Source: Eutreptiella sp. 'Long Island Sound 2002' (Eukaryota > Euglenozoa > Euglenophyceae > Eutreptiales > Eutreptiaceae). From it: DNA of 64,000 nucleotides. Positions 41,367-52,548 of the stretch are shown here, piece after piece (positions within the stretch are counted from its first letter, which is position 1; each line of letters opens with the position of its first letter). Under the pieces are notes generated by a model. It worked only from the letters and a program-made list of their open reading frames with translations. It made no database searches and was not told the DNA's origin. The DNA lies in NCBI GenBank assembly GCA_964036045.1, contig OZ038381.1, positions 146,701,596 to 146,765,595 on the forward strand, written 5' to 3'. The position numbers and the translations under genes are program-made.

Positions 41367-43717
41367 TAATGAAGGTCCCTACCAGGACCGGCTTCTGCTG
41401 TACCCCTTCCACCATAACCCGTCACTCCTAGGGTCTTGCTCCTCACCAGGGTCTGCATTTCCCACAAAAAAAAGAGAAATACGCTCCTTCACACATTACC
41501 GTTGCAATACCCAGCACAATCCAAATCCAAATCCACACTGCGGGCTTCCGTTCAACACGCCGGTTGTCTCACGGTGCACACGGAGACACGGCGGTGGGCA
41601 TGTACAAAGAAGTGCACCAAAAAGGAAGCCCTGAAATTGGCATATGAACACAAATAAAGCAAAGTTGAGGAAAGATGGAAACATACACAATCACAGCCAT
41701 AGACCCCTCATTCCCTGGACTCCAGACCTTCCCTTGACTCACCAACATGATGCCCTGAACCCAGTCCAATATGATGGCTAAATGCCATGTGTCAAAAGTC
41801 ACCACACAAACCCAGAAAATGTGTTCAGTCCCAAGCCTAAAAATCCTTGCCCAATAGGGGAGGTGTCGTGTCATGGCTTAGAGTGGCACTCAGGATCATG
41901 CCCTACCCTGACATAAACTTGGTTGGACTTGGAGCTGATTGGGCTTGGAGAACTGCCCCATGAAGATGACCTCACAACATGGCAAAATCAGGCAAATCAC
42001 ACCATAGTGCCCAAAACTTAATTATATACTCAAAAATGCATACGGCAAATATTCAAATGCTCCATGCATGTGTCAAACCGGAACGTAATATACAAGGGTG
42101 ATATAGACCAAAGGTCCATGCTCAAGAATATCACATCATTGGCCCCAAAACCCCTCCAGTTATGTACATGACATGCTTCACAAGTCAACTCATGGATTTG
42201 AGACCTAATTTTGTGAGGCCTCGTGTGCCCCGCCAAAGTGACCCCGTGATCCGGCATATGGTGAGGTACAACACCGAAGCATATGCCAACATATAAGCAA
42301 CATACCATAGTTCACGGATATCTAGGCACTTTACTGTTAGCCGACCAGTTGAGCACATAAAATACAAAAATGAGCATAAAATGAGGTCAAAAACATGCAA
42401 GTAACGCCAAATTCAAGATAATTACAATAGTATATAACTTCGCTCACCCATGGTATCAACATATGAGTCAAAACACAATTGCCTGGGACCATTTGCAAAC
42501 AATTCCGCCACTTGGATTCCCACATGGACGCAGAGGGACACCTTCGAACCTCCTCCCAACACGCACCATGAAAATGGAAAATTGATAGTGGCGCTTGTGG
42601 GTTGCTTCGTAAGCTTTCTCACATGCACTATATGAGCGGTAGACTTAGTCTAGCGCTATGGAGGTCACCATTGTGACATGGGCAAAGCCCTTGCCACGTA
42701 TGACTCCATATATCTTCCTACAAACGGAGATATATAACATGGGCGTGAGCATATTGAAGCACATACCATGCATATAACACATACCCTTAAAAAGTGACTC
42801 TCACCATGGTATGCCATGCCCCTCCATGGACATAAGTTCACGTTAAAATTACGTAGGAACCCAAGGAAAGTTTCCATGCAACACCAACACTAATGCGGTA
42901 CACTCGAAAGCCGCATTAAAATATTCGGTCAGGCGATCCAAGAGTTATATATCACTTTCTACCATCTTGACCATTATCCCTTGCTACACCAGGCATGTGT
43001 ACACACGAAAGGCGTTTGATGCTTCCTCAATCAAGTTGAGACCAAGGCGGTTCCAGCCCAATTCTCACAATTGATATTCCCTGCTCTGAGCCGGAGATAT
43101 GATTCTTCAAAGTGGCCTCACGAATCACTTTTGTTTGGACTATATCTTCAAGCAAAATGAAGGACATAACAAAAGGAAGGTTGATTCGTGATCGGGGAAA
43201 AATGTTGGACCACTCGAGATTCATCATATCAAGTGCGGCGATGTCGAAGTCGAAAATCCGATTCTGAAAGTCTGAAAAAATCGGATTAATTTTGTGAGTG
43301 TATAATATGAAAATCAGGGAAGCAACGAACCAGTTACTGATGAAATCTGACCCTTCAGTGGGGTTTCCGCCAAAATATCTGTAACTACCAGTTAACCAAT
43401 CGGTTACCGCAAAATTACGAGCCAACTGACAGTTGCCGATACATTGACAATCAGAACAGAAGGCTGAAAACATACAGAAACATTATGATAAAAAAACCCT
43501 GTTGATTCCTGATATTCTGGTATATAAATCTCAGCTGGCGGCGCATCGGTATTGAATATGGCCGCTCATAGCTGGACTGGCCAAACCTATCACACTATCA
43601 CATCAGGTTAGGTCAGGTGGATGGGAGGGTATGATATCAGCCAATGGCGGCTTGCCGGCACATAGATACACACCGCAAGTGACCCCAAGATGGCCACGGG
43701 GGTCCGAACCGGTTCTA
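41367..43717 (-). repeat. 5' LTR of A
   Basis: About 2,351 bp, homologous to the B LTRs. The outer end reads TAGAACCGG where B has TGAAGCCGG, so the boundary is good to a few bases. Outside it is unrelated sequence. Confidence 0.85.
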
Positions 43718-43877
43718 CTGCAAACAAGCATATCCACTTTGAATGGCCTTAAAGACTGCAAAATGCACAACCAAGGCCCATGAAATAATGCCAATTGGTG
43801 GCGGTGGTGTTCAAAAGCACCGTCAAAGGTTGGATTCATTCTTCCATGTGGTTGTCATACTCCTGTGCGCAATCCCA

Positions 43878-44300
43878 TCAATATGCAAGGCCGCTGTGCC
43901 AGCTTTGTTGCCATGGATTCCATGATGTCAAAACCTGAGTAATTGTGCTGGGTGCCCACTTCAGTATGAAGCCGCAGTTTAGACAACTGGACATCCCGTC
44001 CCAATAGCCATACTCATCCATGAACCCGTTGAACACGCGGATAACCAGTTGTATGAGCTCAAAGGGTAGATTGCCATGTGTGCCAAGCATATAGCACTGA
44101 AGTGTGGTTGACATTGTGTCGTACCTTCCTGAACAAAAAAGTGGTTTTCCTACATCGAGAGGAACAACAAATGTGCAAATGGTGCACTTAGTGCGTACCA
44201 AGAGCATCCGCAACAACGGAGAGGTGTTGAAAAACACCATGATATGATGGAAATACTTCTGGTTCATTAGTTTCGGGCCACCTCGCCCTCCTGTCGCCAT
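43878..44300 (-). CDS. Unrecognised ORF beside A
   Basis: About 131-140 codons of varied, non-repetitive sequence with clustered Cys residues (RTKCTICTF, SSCLNCGF) and aromatic runs. The first convincing Met is in MNQKYFHHIM; upstream codons run into the minisatellite. It looks like real coding sequence and not shadow, and may be an exon of a host or transposon gene cut by element A. A second short minus frame at 43,718-43,839 might be a downstream exon. No family is recognised. Confidence 0.35.
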   Translation of the reverse strand: MATGGRGGPKLMNQKYFHHIMVFFNTSPLLRMLLVRTKCTICTFVVPLDVGKPLFCSGRYDTMSTTLQCYMLGTHGNLPFELIQLVIRVFNGFMDEYGYWDGMSSCLNCGFILKWAPSTITQVLTSWNPWQQSWHSGLAY

Positions 44301-44905
44301 CCTGTCGCCTCCCTGTCGCCTCCCTGTCGCTGTTTCGGCACTTTCAGCCCCCTGTCGCTCCCCTGTCGCTTGCCTGTCGCTTCCCTGTCGCTGTCCTGCC
44401 GCTCCCCTGTTGCTCCCCTGTCGCTTCCCTGTCGCTTTCCTGCCGCCCTCCTGTCGCTATCCTGTCGCTTCCTGTCGTTTCCTGTCGTTTCCTGTCGCCA
44501 TGCTACTTTTTGCCTGGCGCCTTCCTGTCGCTCTCCTGTCGCTCTCCTGTCGTTCCCTCCTGTCGCTCTCCTGTCGCTATTTCCTGTTGCCGCCCTGTCG
44601 CCCTCCTGTCGCTTACCTGTCGTCTTCCTGCCGCCTCCCTGTCGCCTCCCTGTCGCCTCCCTGTCGCCTCCCTGTCGCCCAACGTGGTAACCTGTCGCTC
44701 TCCTGTCGCTTGCCTGTCGCTTGCCTGTCGCTTGCCTGTCGTCTTCCTGCCGCCTCCCTGTCGCCTCCCTGTCGCCTCCCTGTCGCCTCCCTGTCGCCCA
44801 ACGTGGTAACCTGTCGCTCTCCTGTCGCTTGCATGTCGCTTGCCTGTCGCTTGCCTGTCGCCTTCCCGTCGCCTCCCTGTCGCCTCCCTGTCGCCTCCCT
44901 GTCGG
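44286..44905. repeat. CTGTCGC minisatellite, array 1
   Basis: Tandem 11-bp units of the form CTGTCGC plus four variable pyrimidine-rich bases. Part of it has a higher-order period of about 119 bp, marked by AACGTGGTAA at 44,681 and 44,800 and a variant near 44,907. On the minus strand it is open and would encode an 11-residue repeat (GGDREATGRRQ), as expected when an 11-bp unit is read three times. Confidence 0.9.
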
Positions 44906-45171
44906 CCAATGTGTTACCCTATCGATGGAAAGTTTGCAGTTGACACTTATCTTTATCATTTAGTTCTCAGTTTCAGGCGAAATCTACCTGCGGAATGAAG
45001 CGATAAAAGATGAAAATTCACCAAACGCTAAAAGTTTATCCATCTAACAATGAAATGACATCTTCATAAGAATCCAAATAAATGTAAAACATTGGTTCTC
45101 ATTTTCTTTACATATATCCACCTGTATAAAAATCCATGTACTATTTTGTCCCACTTGTTGTCTTCCACAGG
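44906..45171. other. AT-rich spacer between minisatellite arrays
   Basis: About 265 bp of unique AT-rich sequence; no feature was seen. Confidence 0.6.
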
Positions 45172-45600
45172 CCTGTCGCTCTCCTGTCGCACCCCTGTCG
45201 CCTTCCTGTCGCCTTCCTGTCGCAAAAAAACACCCTGCCGCTCTCCTGTCGCTCTCCTGTCGCTCTCCTGTCGCTCTCTCGTGTCGCTTCCCTGTCGCTT
45301 CCCTGTCGCCGCTAGCCCTGTTGCCCTCCTGTCATCTTCCTGTCGCTTTCCTGTCGCTTATCCTGTCGCTATGTCTTGTTTCCTGTCGCTTCCCTGTCGT
45401 CTCCCTGTCGCCACCCTGTCGCCGCCCTGTCGCCCTCCTGTCGCCCTCCTGTCGCACCTCCCCTGTCGCCTTCCTGTCGCCTGCCTGTCGCTTCCTGTCG
45501 CTTCCCTGCCGCTTTCCTGCCGCTGGCCTGTCGTCTTCCTGTCGCCACCCTGTCGTCTTCCTGTCGCCACCCTGTCGCCTTCCTGTCGCTCCCTGCCGCA
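45172..45600. repeat. CTGTCGC minisatellite, array 2
   Basis: The same 11-bp unit as array 1 but more variable, with 7-10 bp units and interruptions (an A7 run near 45,224). Confidence 0.9.
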
Positions 45601-45800
45601 TTTCACCGTCGCCTGCCTCGCGTGGCCCGAATCTATTTGTCTCCCATGCCATACATAGCACAAAGCACTATAGCAATGCTGGCACATCGGTAAACATGGT
45701 CCAATCCCATGCCTATCAGACAAAACAAAGCAATGAAAAGCAAGGAGCAACAAGTCAACAATCCACAAAACAACACATATGTAAATCAAAATAGCCGATA
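45601..45800. other. Unique stretch, nothing seen
   Basis: No ORF, repeat or motif supported. Confidence 0.4.
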
Positions 45801-46020
45801 TCAAAGTTCCGATTCGGTCTCGGTTAGAAACGGCAAATGATATTCTACACAATGATCGTTAAACGCGGATTTAGTAATCTTGGGCACATTGATCCCTTGT
45901 GCTAATCGAAATGTGCGGTGTTTCTGAGATCCGACACCGAAGTCATGTACTTCCACGGAGCCCTTACGATCCAAAGGTTCAAACGTTGGAACGCTTTCAA
46001 GCACAGTGGTACCAGATGTC
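45801..46020 (-). CDS. Short coding-like fragment of unknown family
   Basis: The minus frame ends in TAA at 45,801 and has balanced composition over about 65 codons (FEPLDRKGSVEVHDFGVGSQ ... CVEYHLPFLTETESEL). Upstream it dissolves into CA-rich low-complexity DNA, so only the last exon or a fragment may remain. No domain recognised. Confidence 0.3.
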
Positions 46021-46435
46021 GCCTTGGCCTTGACATGGTTGCAGGGCGGGGGAAAACCACAAAACACAGCGCCGGAAAGCAGAGGACCACGGGGCGACGG
46101 ACAGTGCCCGAGGGCACAACACAGCAAGCAACGGCATGAAACGAGCGAAAAAACACAACACGGCACAAAAACAGCACAACGCCGGGCGGGGCGACACGCA
46201 GCAACGCCGCGCAGCACCGCACCCAGGGACACAGCACAGCACAGCACACGGCACCGCAGACCCAAACAAGACAGCACACCACAAGGCGAACAACGCAGCA
46301 GGACGACACGACCAGAGACACGGCACAACGCGCAGCGGCCCAACAGAACGGCACAACACACCAAAAAAAGAAAAAGGAGCACACGGAGAGCCTGGCAGCA
46401 GGAGGCCCACAAAACAAACAGGTTTGAGGTTTGAG
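46021..46435. repeat. C/A-rich low-complexity segment
   Basis: Dominated by ACA/GCA/CAC words on the plus strand, like the 5' parts of X1 and X2 (50.4-51.0 and 52.6-53.2 kb) in style but not clearly alignable. Long ORFs here reflect composition. Confidence 0.5.
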
Positions 46436-48755
46436 GTTTGATTTTTCGGGTACTGGGCGCTCTTCGGCCCCGGGGGGGCACCTGGTCAGGCCAGATGATA
46501 TCCTCCCGACCGGGACCTAGTGGGGGGCCCTTCATGACTCACCTCCTGCTCGTTGGCGGACTCCCCCGGGTTCACGGGGCTCAGAGCCCCGTCCCTCCCC
46601 GGCTTCCTCATTTCGCCACTTCCCGGTCAGTGCGTCACTTAGCAACCGTGGTTGCAGGTGCTTACCCACTACGCCGCCCCCCTGATGCGTGGTCGCCCGG
46701 GTTGCTGGCGCCGCTGGGCTCGTGCTACTGGCTTGTCGCCAGTGGCACCCCCATGGGCTGGCGCGGAGGCTGCCTAGGCTTGGGGCTGGTGCGTGGTACT
46801 GTGTGCCGCTACTGCCTTGACGGGTGCTGGGCCCTGGTCGTGTGTGCGCGGCGCTTGCGGCAGGTCCGTGGGGTTGGGGCCCGTGCCGGTTCCCGCGTCT
46901 CTCCTGTGCCCCGCCCCCTTCCCCCGCGTCCCCCGCGGTGAGTGTGGCTTGTCGTTCCATCCAGGTGTCCCTTCTCCTTGCCCGCCGGCACACCATTCCA
47001 TGCCGTCTGTGTGTTCCGCGGGCTCGGTCCGGTCGCCCCTCAGGTCCGCCCCGCGTGCCCTTTGCTCGTGTGTGCGCTCGCGCTCCCGCGGCCTCCGCGC
47101 CCTCCCCCACTCCCCGGGTCGGTGTGGCGCGCGCACCACGCGTGGCTCCGGGGTAGAGCGCTGGTAGGGCCGTTCCATGCGGTTCGTGCCCCTCTGACGG
47201 ACCGCCCCCCCCCCCCCCCACCCCACCCCTCCGGCGCCGGATCGCCCCGGACGCACGGGCCCGCCCACGAGTGGGCGCACGGCCCAGATCCAGGCACGGG
47301 GGGAAAGGGACTGGGCCACCTCCCCCCTCCCGAGCTAGCTAGACGGTGCACGGGTCTAGGGCAGGAAACTCGTGTGCCGCCCTCCCGGGGGGGCGTGGTT
47401 GGGGGGCCCCGGGGGGCGGGGAACGGGGGGTCGCTCTGCCTCGGTCCGTCCCTCTGCCTCCCTTGGGCGGGCACCAAAGCGGGCTTCATCGGCGTCGCTC
47501 AGTCCATGGAGGGTGTGGTCTCCATACTGCTTCGGTTCATGTCCGTGCGCTTCCGCCCGGGAGCGGTCCGCGGGGTGCCCTGGCGTGCCGGTGGGCGGCT
47601 TGCGGGCAGGTTGGCTGGCCGGCTGGCGCCGCGGCCTGTCGAGGTCACTGTAGGAGCGGGCGGCTGAGGGTCTGGGGGCGCGCAGCGCATGGGCCCAGTG
47701 GCGCTCGGCCCCGGGCGCCGCGGCCCTCTCGGGGGGGAGGGGGGGGCACAGCGCCGACGTCCCATTAGCAAGCCCTCGGCATTCTGCGGGCTTGGGGCGG
47801 GGGAGGGGAGGAGAAGGGTCGCGCCGGGGCTCCCAGTCGCCTGCCCTTGGTCCCCTGGTTCATTTCCCCGGCAGCTGCGGGTGCTGGCTTGAAGGCCCAG
47901 GCCCGGGCCACTCCTACGGCCGGCAGAGTGGCGTCGCGCGTACCCCCCTGCGACGTGCTCGGCCGGGGATGTTTGGCGTCCCTTGTCCCCGGGGTTAGCC
48001 GCTGGCGGATCAGCCCCTGCCGTCATGCCCGCCTGTGTGTTGTGCGGGCGGCCGGGGGGGGTGGGGGACGGGGACAGGGGGGTGGGCCCCGGCTCTGGGG
48101 GTCGGTGCCCGTCGGGGGAGCACCCCGGGTTGCTGGCCCGCACTCCCCTCCCGCCCCCCTTCCGGGGCCCGGCCCACTGGGCGCCGGGCTGTCGTTTGGG
48201 CCTTCGCCCACGGTCCCCCTGCTCCCCGTGTCGCCGCTGCCGCGTCGTGCGGCACTGGTGGGGGGGGGGGGGGGGCGCGGGCGTTGGGGGCGACGGCCCG
48301 GGTCAGCGGTCAACGATCAGTGGGAAGGGGGTCAGTGGGACTCCTTTGCCGCGCGCGTCCGCATGCTCTGCGCCGCTGGCGCACCCCCACCGCTCGCGTT
48401 TCCGCAGCCTCCGCCCTCTCCTCGATCGGGGGTGACGGTTGTCCTCCTTATGCCCTGCTGCGCGGAGGGTGGGGGGGTGGGGGGGTGGGGGGCGCTCAGG
48501 GTCGGGGGGCTAGGGCCTGCCGGGGGGGTTCCCCGGGGCATCGGTCCGGTGCCACCCCCCTGTGCTCGTTGTCTGGGGTCCGGGGCCCGCCCTGCTGGGC
48601 GTCAGGCCATTGCTGTCAGGTTTGGCCGTCACCTGCGCCTCCGCTTGCGTGGGGGCTGGGGCTGCGGCGGCGGCTGATTCCTCGGGCGGTAGCGCCAGTG
48701 GCTGAGGGAGGTGCGCAGGTCCCAAGGTAGCCAGACATTGGCCTCTCCGTCCGTG
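46436..48755. other. GC-rich noncoding block with homopolymer tracts
   Basis: A strongly GC-rich 2.3 kb, with a C tract near 47,200-47,219, a G tract near 48,258-48,275 and several G6-G8 runs. ORFs occur in all frames with Pro/Arg/Gly-rich translations and no domains. It may be the remnant of a noncoding repeat. Its right edge abuts the presumed LTR of F. Confidence 0.5.
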
Positions 48756-49532
48756 ACGGGTAAGCAAAAGTGTATTTCCCTGCCAAGAGGTTAGCTTTAT
48801 TTGTCATAGAGAGGCCTAAACGCATAACACATTTTCATCTTAGTATTTACCTAGCCAAAAGGGGTGACAAGACATTTTGACCTATAAAACCAAGCATTGC
48901 ACTTTGGTTTTTGTGTGGACCCCTGACCCCCCCAATGTTTGGACTTCTTCACCATTTCCGGGACTGACTAAGGCGCTGACATTAATCTAGAGCCTATGCA
49001 TTTTTCTATATTTTCTCATGAATGCTTAGCTATACTTGCGGTCTGCACCCTAGGGGGCTGGAGCACCTCTTTTTGAGAGGTCCTGGGTTCAATTCCCAGT
49101 CAGCCTAGCTAAGTAGGAAGATCCCATGTGACATGGCAGTGACCTCAGCGCCACAAGCCATGCCACCTCAGCACCTATGGGACCCAAAACAAAGACTGCA
49201 CATCTCTAGATGGCACTCTAAAAGAGAGGATGCTAATGTGGGCAGTTTTCCCATGATTGTAGGATATTTTCTAACTATCTTTTCTTAAATCTGTAGTTAT
49301 TGTGAGTTTCCTTTGTTGTTACACTATCTCCTTTCACTGCAGCCCTTCATGTTGTGGATTTGATCCTGTGGTCCCTTGCTTGCACTGTGGGTACTTATAT
49401 TTCTGGTTGATTTCATCAGAACACATTTATTCGGAGAACCTGAACTACATCAAGAAGCAGCAGGAGCAAGCAGAGGCACAAACAAAACAATATCATCAAA
49501 GCATTCAACAGTGAAAGCCTGTTCTAACCTTC
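48756..49532 (+). repeat. Presumed 5' LTR of F
   Basis: Starts GGGTAAGCAAAAG, like the E LTR start GAGTAAGAAAAAG, and ends just before a primer-site-like TGGTAGCAGC. The partner LTR is outside the window, so this is inferred. It holds a tRNA-like stretch. Confidence 0.45.
49041..49103 (+). repeat. tRNA-like segment in presumed F LTR
   Basis: GCACCCTAGGGGGC followed about 44 bases on by GGTTCAATTCC. The T arm pairs perfectly (CTGGG/CCCAG), while the acceptor and anticodon arms are poor. It resembles the segment in E (7,352-7,420). Confidence 0.5.
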
Positions 49533-49544
49533 TGGTAGCAGCAA
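49533..49544 (+). other. Possible primer-binding site of F
   Basis: TGGTAGCAGCAA matches the first nine bases, and ten of twelve overall or slightly fewer, of the initiator-Met site used by A and B. Confidence 0.45.
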
Positions 49545-49628
49545 TTTTCAGTCTTTGCGTCCCTGCAACCCCGTGCAGTACAACCAGTACGTCGAGACTG
49601 ACTCCACTGAAGGGCGAAGAAATATATT

Positions 49629-50326
49629 ATGGACACCAAGGACACTGCTGAGACGACAGCGCCCTCAGTGGCACCAGTCAAGCCAGCGCCAGCGCCCAAA
49701 CCTGCTGGTGAACCTGAACCTGAGGAGCCTGTACCTTCAGTGCCCTTAACTTGGCTGGGGGATGATTCCCTGGAGGGCTTGAGAGCTGCCTTCAGTGGAC
49801 TCACCGTTGGAGGACCTGAAGGCAGGAAGAAGGAGAAGGAGAAGGAAGCACTGGACACGGGAGCCGAAGAGGTAGATCCTGGAGATGGACACGAACGATC
49901 CGCCGAGGTGCCCTTCGATGACAAACCTGTTGAGAGAGTGCCGAGCGCCTCAGATTACCCTGCAGTACCCTCTCCAACAACCAGTACACTCCCAGCCACA
50001 CATCCAGCTACATCGTCACCCACAACCACTCCACCAATGGCTGAGGGTCTAGGCCTTACTGGTATGCCTTACCCCACCTACGTGTGACTCCAGCCGCGAC
50101 TGTGCCATCTATGGCAACTGCAGTCAGCGAACAAGTGGCATCCGGCTCCACCTACACCGCTCTTCCTGAGCCTATGCCGTGCCGCTATGAGGATGGCTAT
50201 CACAGACCCGCGGCGGCCGTGTACATGACTTGGATACATGGCTATGGGGGACCCGAGCCTGGCTATACTATGCCAACACCTGGTTTCACTTCTCTGAGTG
50301 GCCTACGTGGCCCTCAGTCTTGTGGT
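49629..50326 (+). pseudogene. F leader ORF (Pro/Thr-rich)
   Basis: ATG at 49,629 opens 152 codons ending at TGA 50,085. A shifted frame from 50,084 continues (TPAATVPSMATAVSEQV...) to the X1 insertion, so one frameshift is likely. The product is Pro/Thr/Glu-rich with no domain. Its position matches the E leader ORF. Confidence 0.45.
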
Positions 50327-51012
50327 GGAAGGAGCAGAGGATCAGGAAGATCCTCAAACAAATACCTGCCAGCGGGCACGGATGTGTTACGCCGAGACCA
50401 ACCCACCACGTCGCACAGAACGTCCCGGCACCACAGCAAAAGCCGAACCGCCCTAGCCATCCTAACCACCAAACTCAGCACCGCGACACAGGCACGCCGC
50501 CCACATGACCCGCAAAACACGGCACGATATGGCGCACGGCAGGCAGGCAGACACGAGCACGAGCAGCGCACCACCGAGCTGGAACAGCACCCTGGGGCTC
50601 CCATGGGGAGCACAGGGACGCGCCAAGGGGGACCGACAGGGCCTTGCCACCGGCGGGGGGTGTACATATGAATGGCACAGGCGAAACTGGAAGGACGGCT
50701 ACGGAACACCGCGAAATACCGGATGATGGGTTGTGCATGCAACACTGCCAGGGCGGGGCAGGGACAAGGGCACCAAATCGGGAAGGTTTTTTTCACAGCG
50801 ATACAACCACTTGTCATTACTTTTCTCCCCCGCGGTGGGCAGACGGCGCACGGTGAAAACGTACCGTGCCGGCCCCACGCAACTAGCACCAACCAACACC
50901 GCAACCAACAGAACACCTGCACGCAACAAATCCGACTGCGCAAGCGCCCGCTGCAACGACAAGAAACCAAGGCCGAAGGAACCGACCAGGAGGCGACCAA
51001 CACGACCGCACG
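50327..51012 (+). repeat. 686-bp direct repeat, copy 1
   Basis: Nearly identical, with a constant offset of 2,222 bp, to 52,549-53,234. Its first 42 bases are target sequence of F; the rest is the 5' part of X1. Confidence 0.9.
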
Positions 51013-52548
51013 ACCCTAACCTGAGGGACTAACCGAAGCCAGCCACCGCACACCCCGGAAGGCGCCGCGCAACAACGCCACACACCAGCACCGCAGGCCA
51101 CACACGGGGCCACAGCGCGCCAGGCGACAACGGTGGCGGACCACCCAGAAGATTACAGCCGGCACCGCAGAGGGGAAAGGACACGAACAACCCCAGCCCC
51201 CTAACCCAAAACCACAAGCAGCCGCCTGGCGCAGCCGCCCAGCCGGCAGAGCCAGGACCTGACCCGGCAAGAAGGGGCGCCGAGCCCACCGTGTACAAAG
51301 CCCACCCGACCCATGGGGCGGGAACGCGGCCACACAGGACGCAACTGAAGACAGCAGCCCGGAAGACAACACTGAATGCAGGCCAGTGCGTGCGCCAGCC
51401 CAGGGAAGGCAGAGGGAGGAACAGGCAAGCCCCCCCCCCCCAAAAAAAAAGGAGGGGGGAGGGGGAAAAGGCACGAAAACAGCCCACAGCCGCCAAACCG
51501 CCCGCCAACACCACCACAGGCGGCCAAGCCCCCCCCCAGAAGGCACCGAAGACAGGACCCCCACAGAGGCACAGGGGGACCACCCACCCAAAACCGGCAA
51601 CACCAAGCCAGTAACAGCGGACCACGGGGGAAAGGGACACGGAAAAAAAAAAAAAAAAGAGAGCCACCAGCCCAGCCCGAAAGAAAGGGCAGTGAGGGAC
51701 AGAGACGACAAAGCCCGGAAAAAAAAAAAAGAAAAGAAAAAACCAAAGCGCAAAAAACACACCCCGACAACCCAGCCAAGAAGGGCTGGGCACAGGCGAG
51801 ACCCGGGCCCAGCACACACGCCCACACCGCACGCCGGAACCAGAAACGGCGGGGGGCAAGCGGGGCGCCCACGAAACCACACACGTCCCAAAAGCAGGCC
51901 CAAACCGAAGCCCAACCACGAACACCACAAACAGCCGACACTAGAGGGACAACACCACAAACCGTGCCCAAACACACCCACCCAAGACCCCAGCCAGGAC
52001 TGACGGCGTTAACAAAACCCGCACCCAACCGCCAACCGGACCCAAACACAAACGCCACACAACAGTAGGAAACCCAGTGCTCACAGCCCGGGCACTGAGG
52101 CAGCCCGTGCCATGCGGGTGACCCGGTCAAACGAGATCCGGAGACCGGGGGTAAGGCTGCATCCTAAGGCCTGCGCTGCCTTGGGACTCGAGGCGGAGCG
52201 TGCGACACCCAAGCGCCTCGGAACCCTAGTACCAAGAACGTGCATGCACGCCTTGGGAACAGGATACGCCAGGAAGTCCGGTGAACCCCTAGGGTTCCGC
52301 CCAAAGGAGGGGACATGCGCAAGCACGGGGGCACACCCTCCCGGCGAGACAAGCATGTCACGCTGGCGGCGATCAGCCCTCCCAGCGTAGCCCGGGGCCG
52401 CTTTGTTGGGGGCCAACAGTCAGGTCTAGCGGGAAGTAAGCCGCCTCCCCTCTTCACGCGCGGAGCCTCTTCCTGTTCGTCACAGGGGCGACGCCAGGGG
52501 GAACCATGGGGCGCCTCTCCACGACCGAGTGCACCTACCTACCTACCT
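50369..52548 (+). mobile_element. Noncoding element X1 with (CTAC)n tail
   Basis: About 2.18 kb: a C/A-rich 5' part, a middle with A- and C-runs (51,430-51,750) and a GC-rich 3' part ending CACCTACCTACCTACCT. A 42-bp stretch before it (50,327-50,368) is repeated after it (52,549-52,590, one mismatch). A simple-sequence tail and long target duplication suggest target-primed (non-LTR type) insertion. No RT ORF is visible, so it is non-autonomous or only a tail fragment. Confidence 0.55.

Larger units (their letters stand above)
1..43717 (-). mobile_element. Chromovirus (Ty3/gypsy) copy A, interrupted by G and B
   Basis: This is a minus-strand LTR retrotransposon read as 5' LTR (41,367-43,717), primer site, gag N-terminal half (39,358-41,189), gag C-terminal half (25,164-26,143), pol (20,105-25,082), polypurine tract and 3' LTR (19,710 down past base 1). 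Element B breaks gag at one point: the two halves join exactly if B and one copy of CCTC are removed. Element G breaks the 3' LTR between 1,191 and 18,772. Pol has two in-frame TAG stops and about two frameshifts relative to B, so A is dead. By comparison with the 5' LTR, about 229 bp of the 3' LTR lie left of the window, so A's own target duplication cannot be checked. Confidence 0.85.

Noticed and set aside
44267-44959. 230-codon repeat protein (GDREATGRRQ repeats)
   Set aside because: An 11-bp unit free of stops gives an 11-residue periodic translation automatically; the array is also open in other frames.
44286-45600. CRISPR array
   Set aside because: Units are 11 bp with no spacers of constant length, no cas genes, and the sequence is eukaryotic. 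It is a minisatellite.
46532-48730. Many long ORFs in the GC-rich block
   Set aside because: All six frames are open for long runs, translations are Pro/Arg/Gly low complexity, and homopolymer tracts interrupt them.
49041-49103. Functional tRNA gene
   Set aside because: B box and T arm are good, but no complete acceptor stem or anticodon arm could be paired.
51016-52130. Long minus-strand Cys/Gly/Trp-rich ORFs
   Set aside because: Several overlapping frames are open because of skewed base composition; none has a domain or conserved counterpart in X2.
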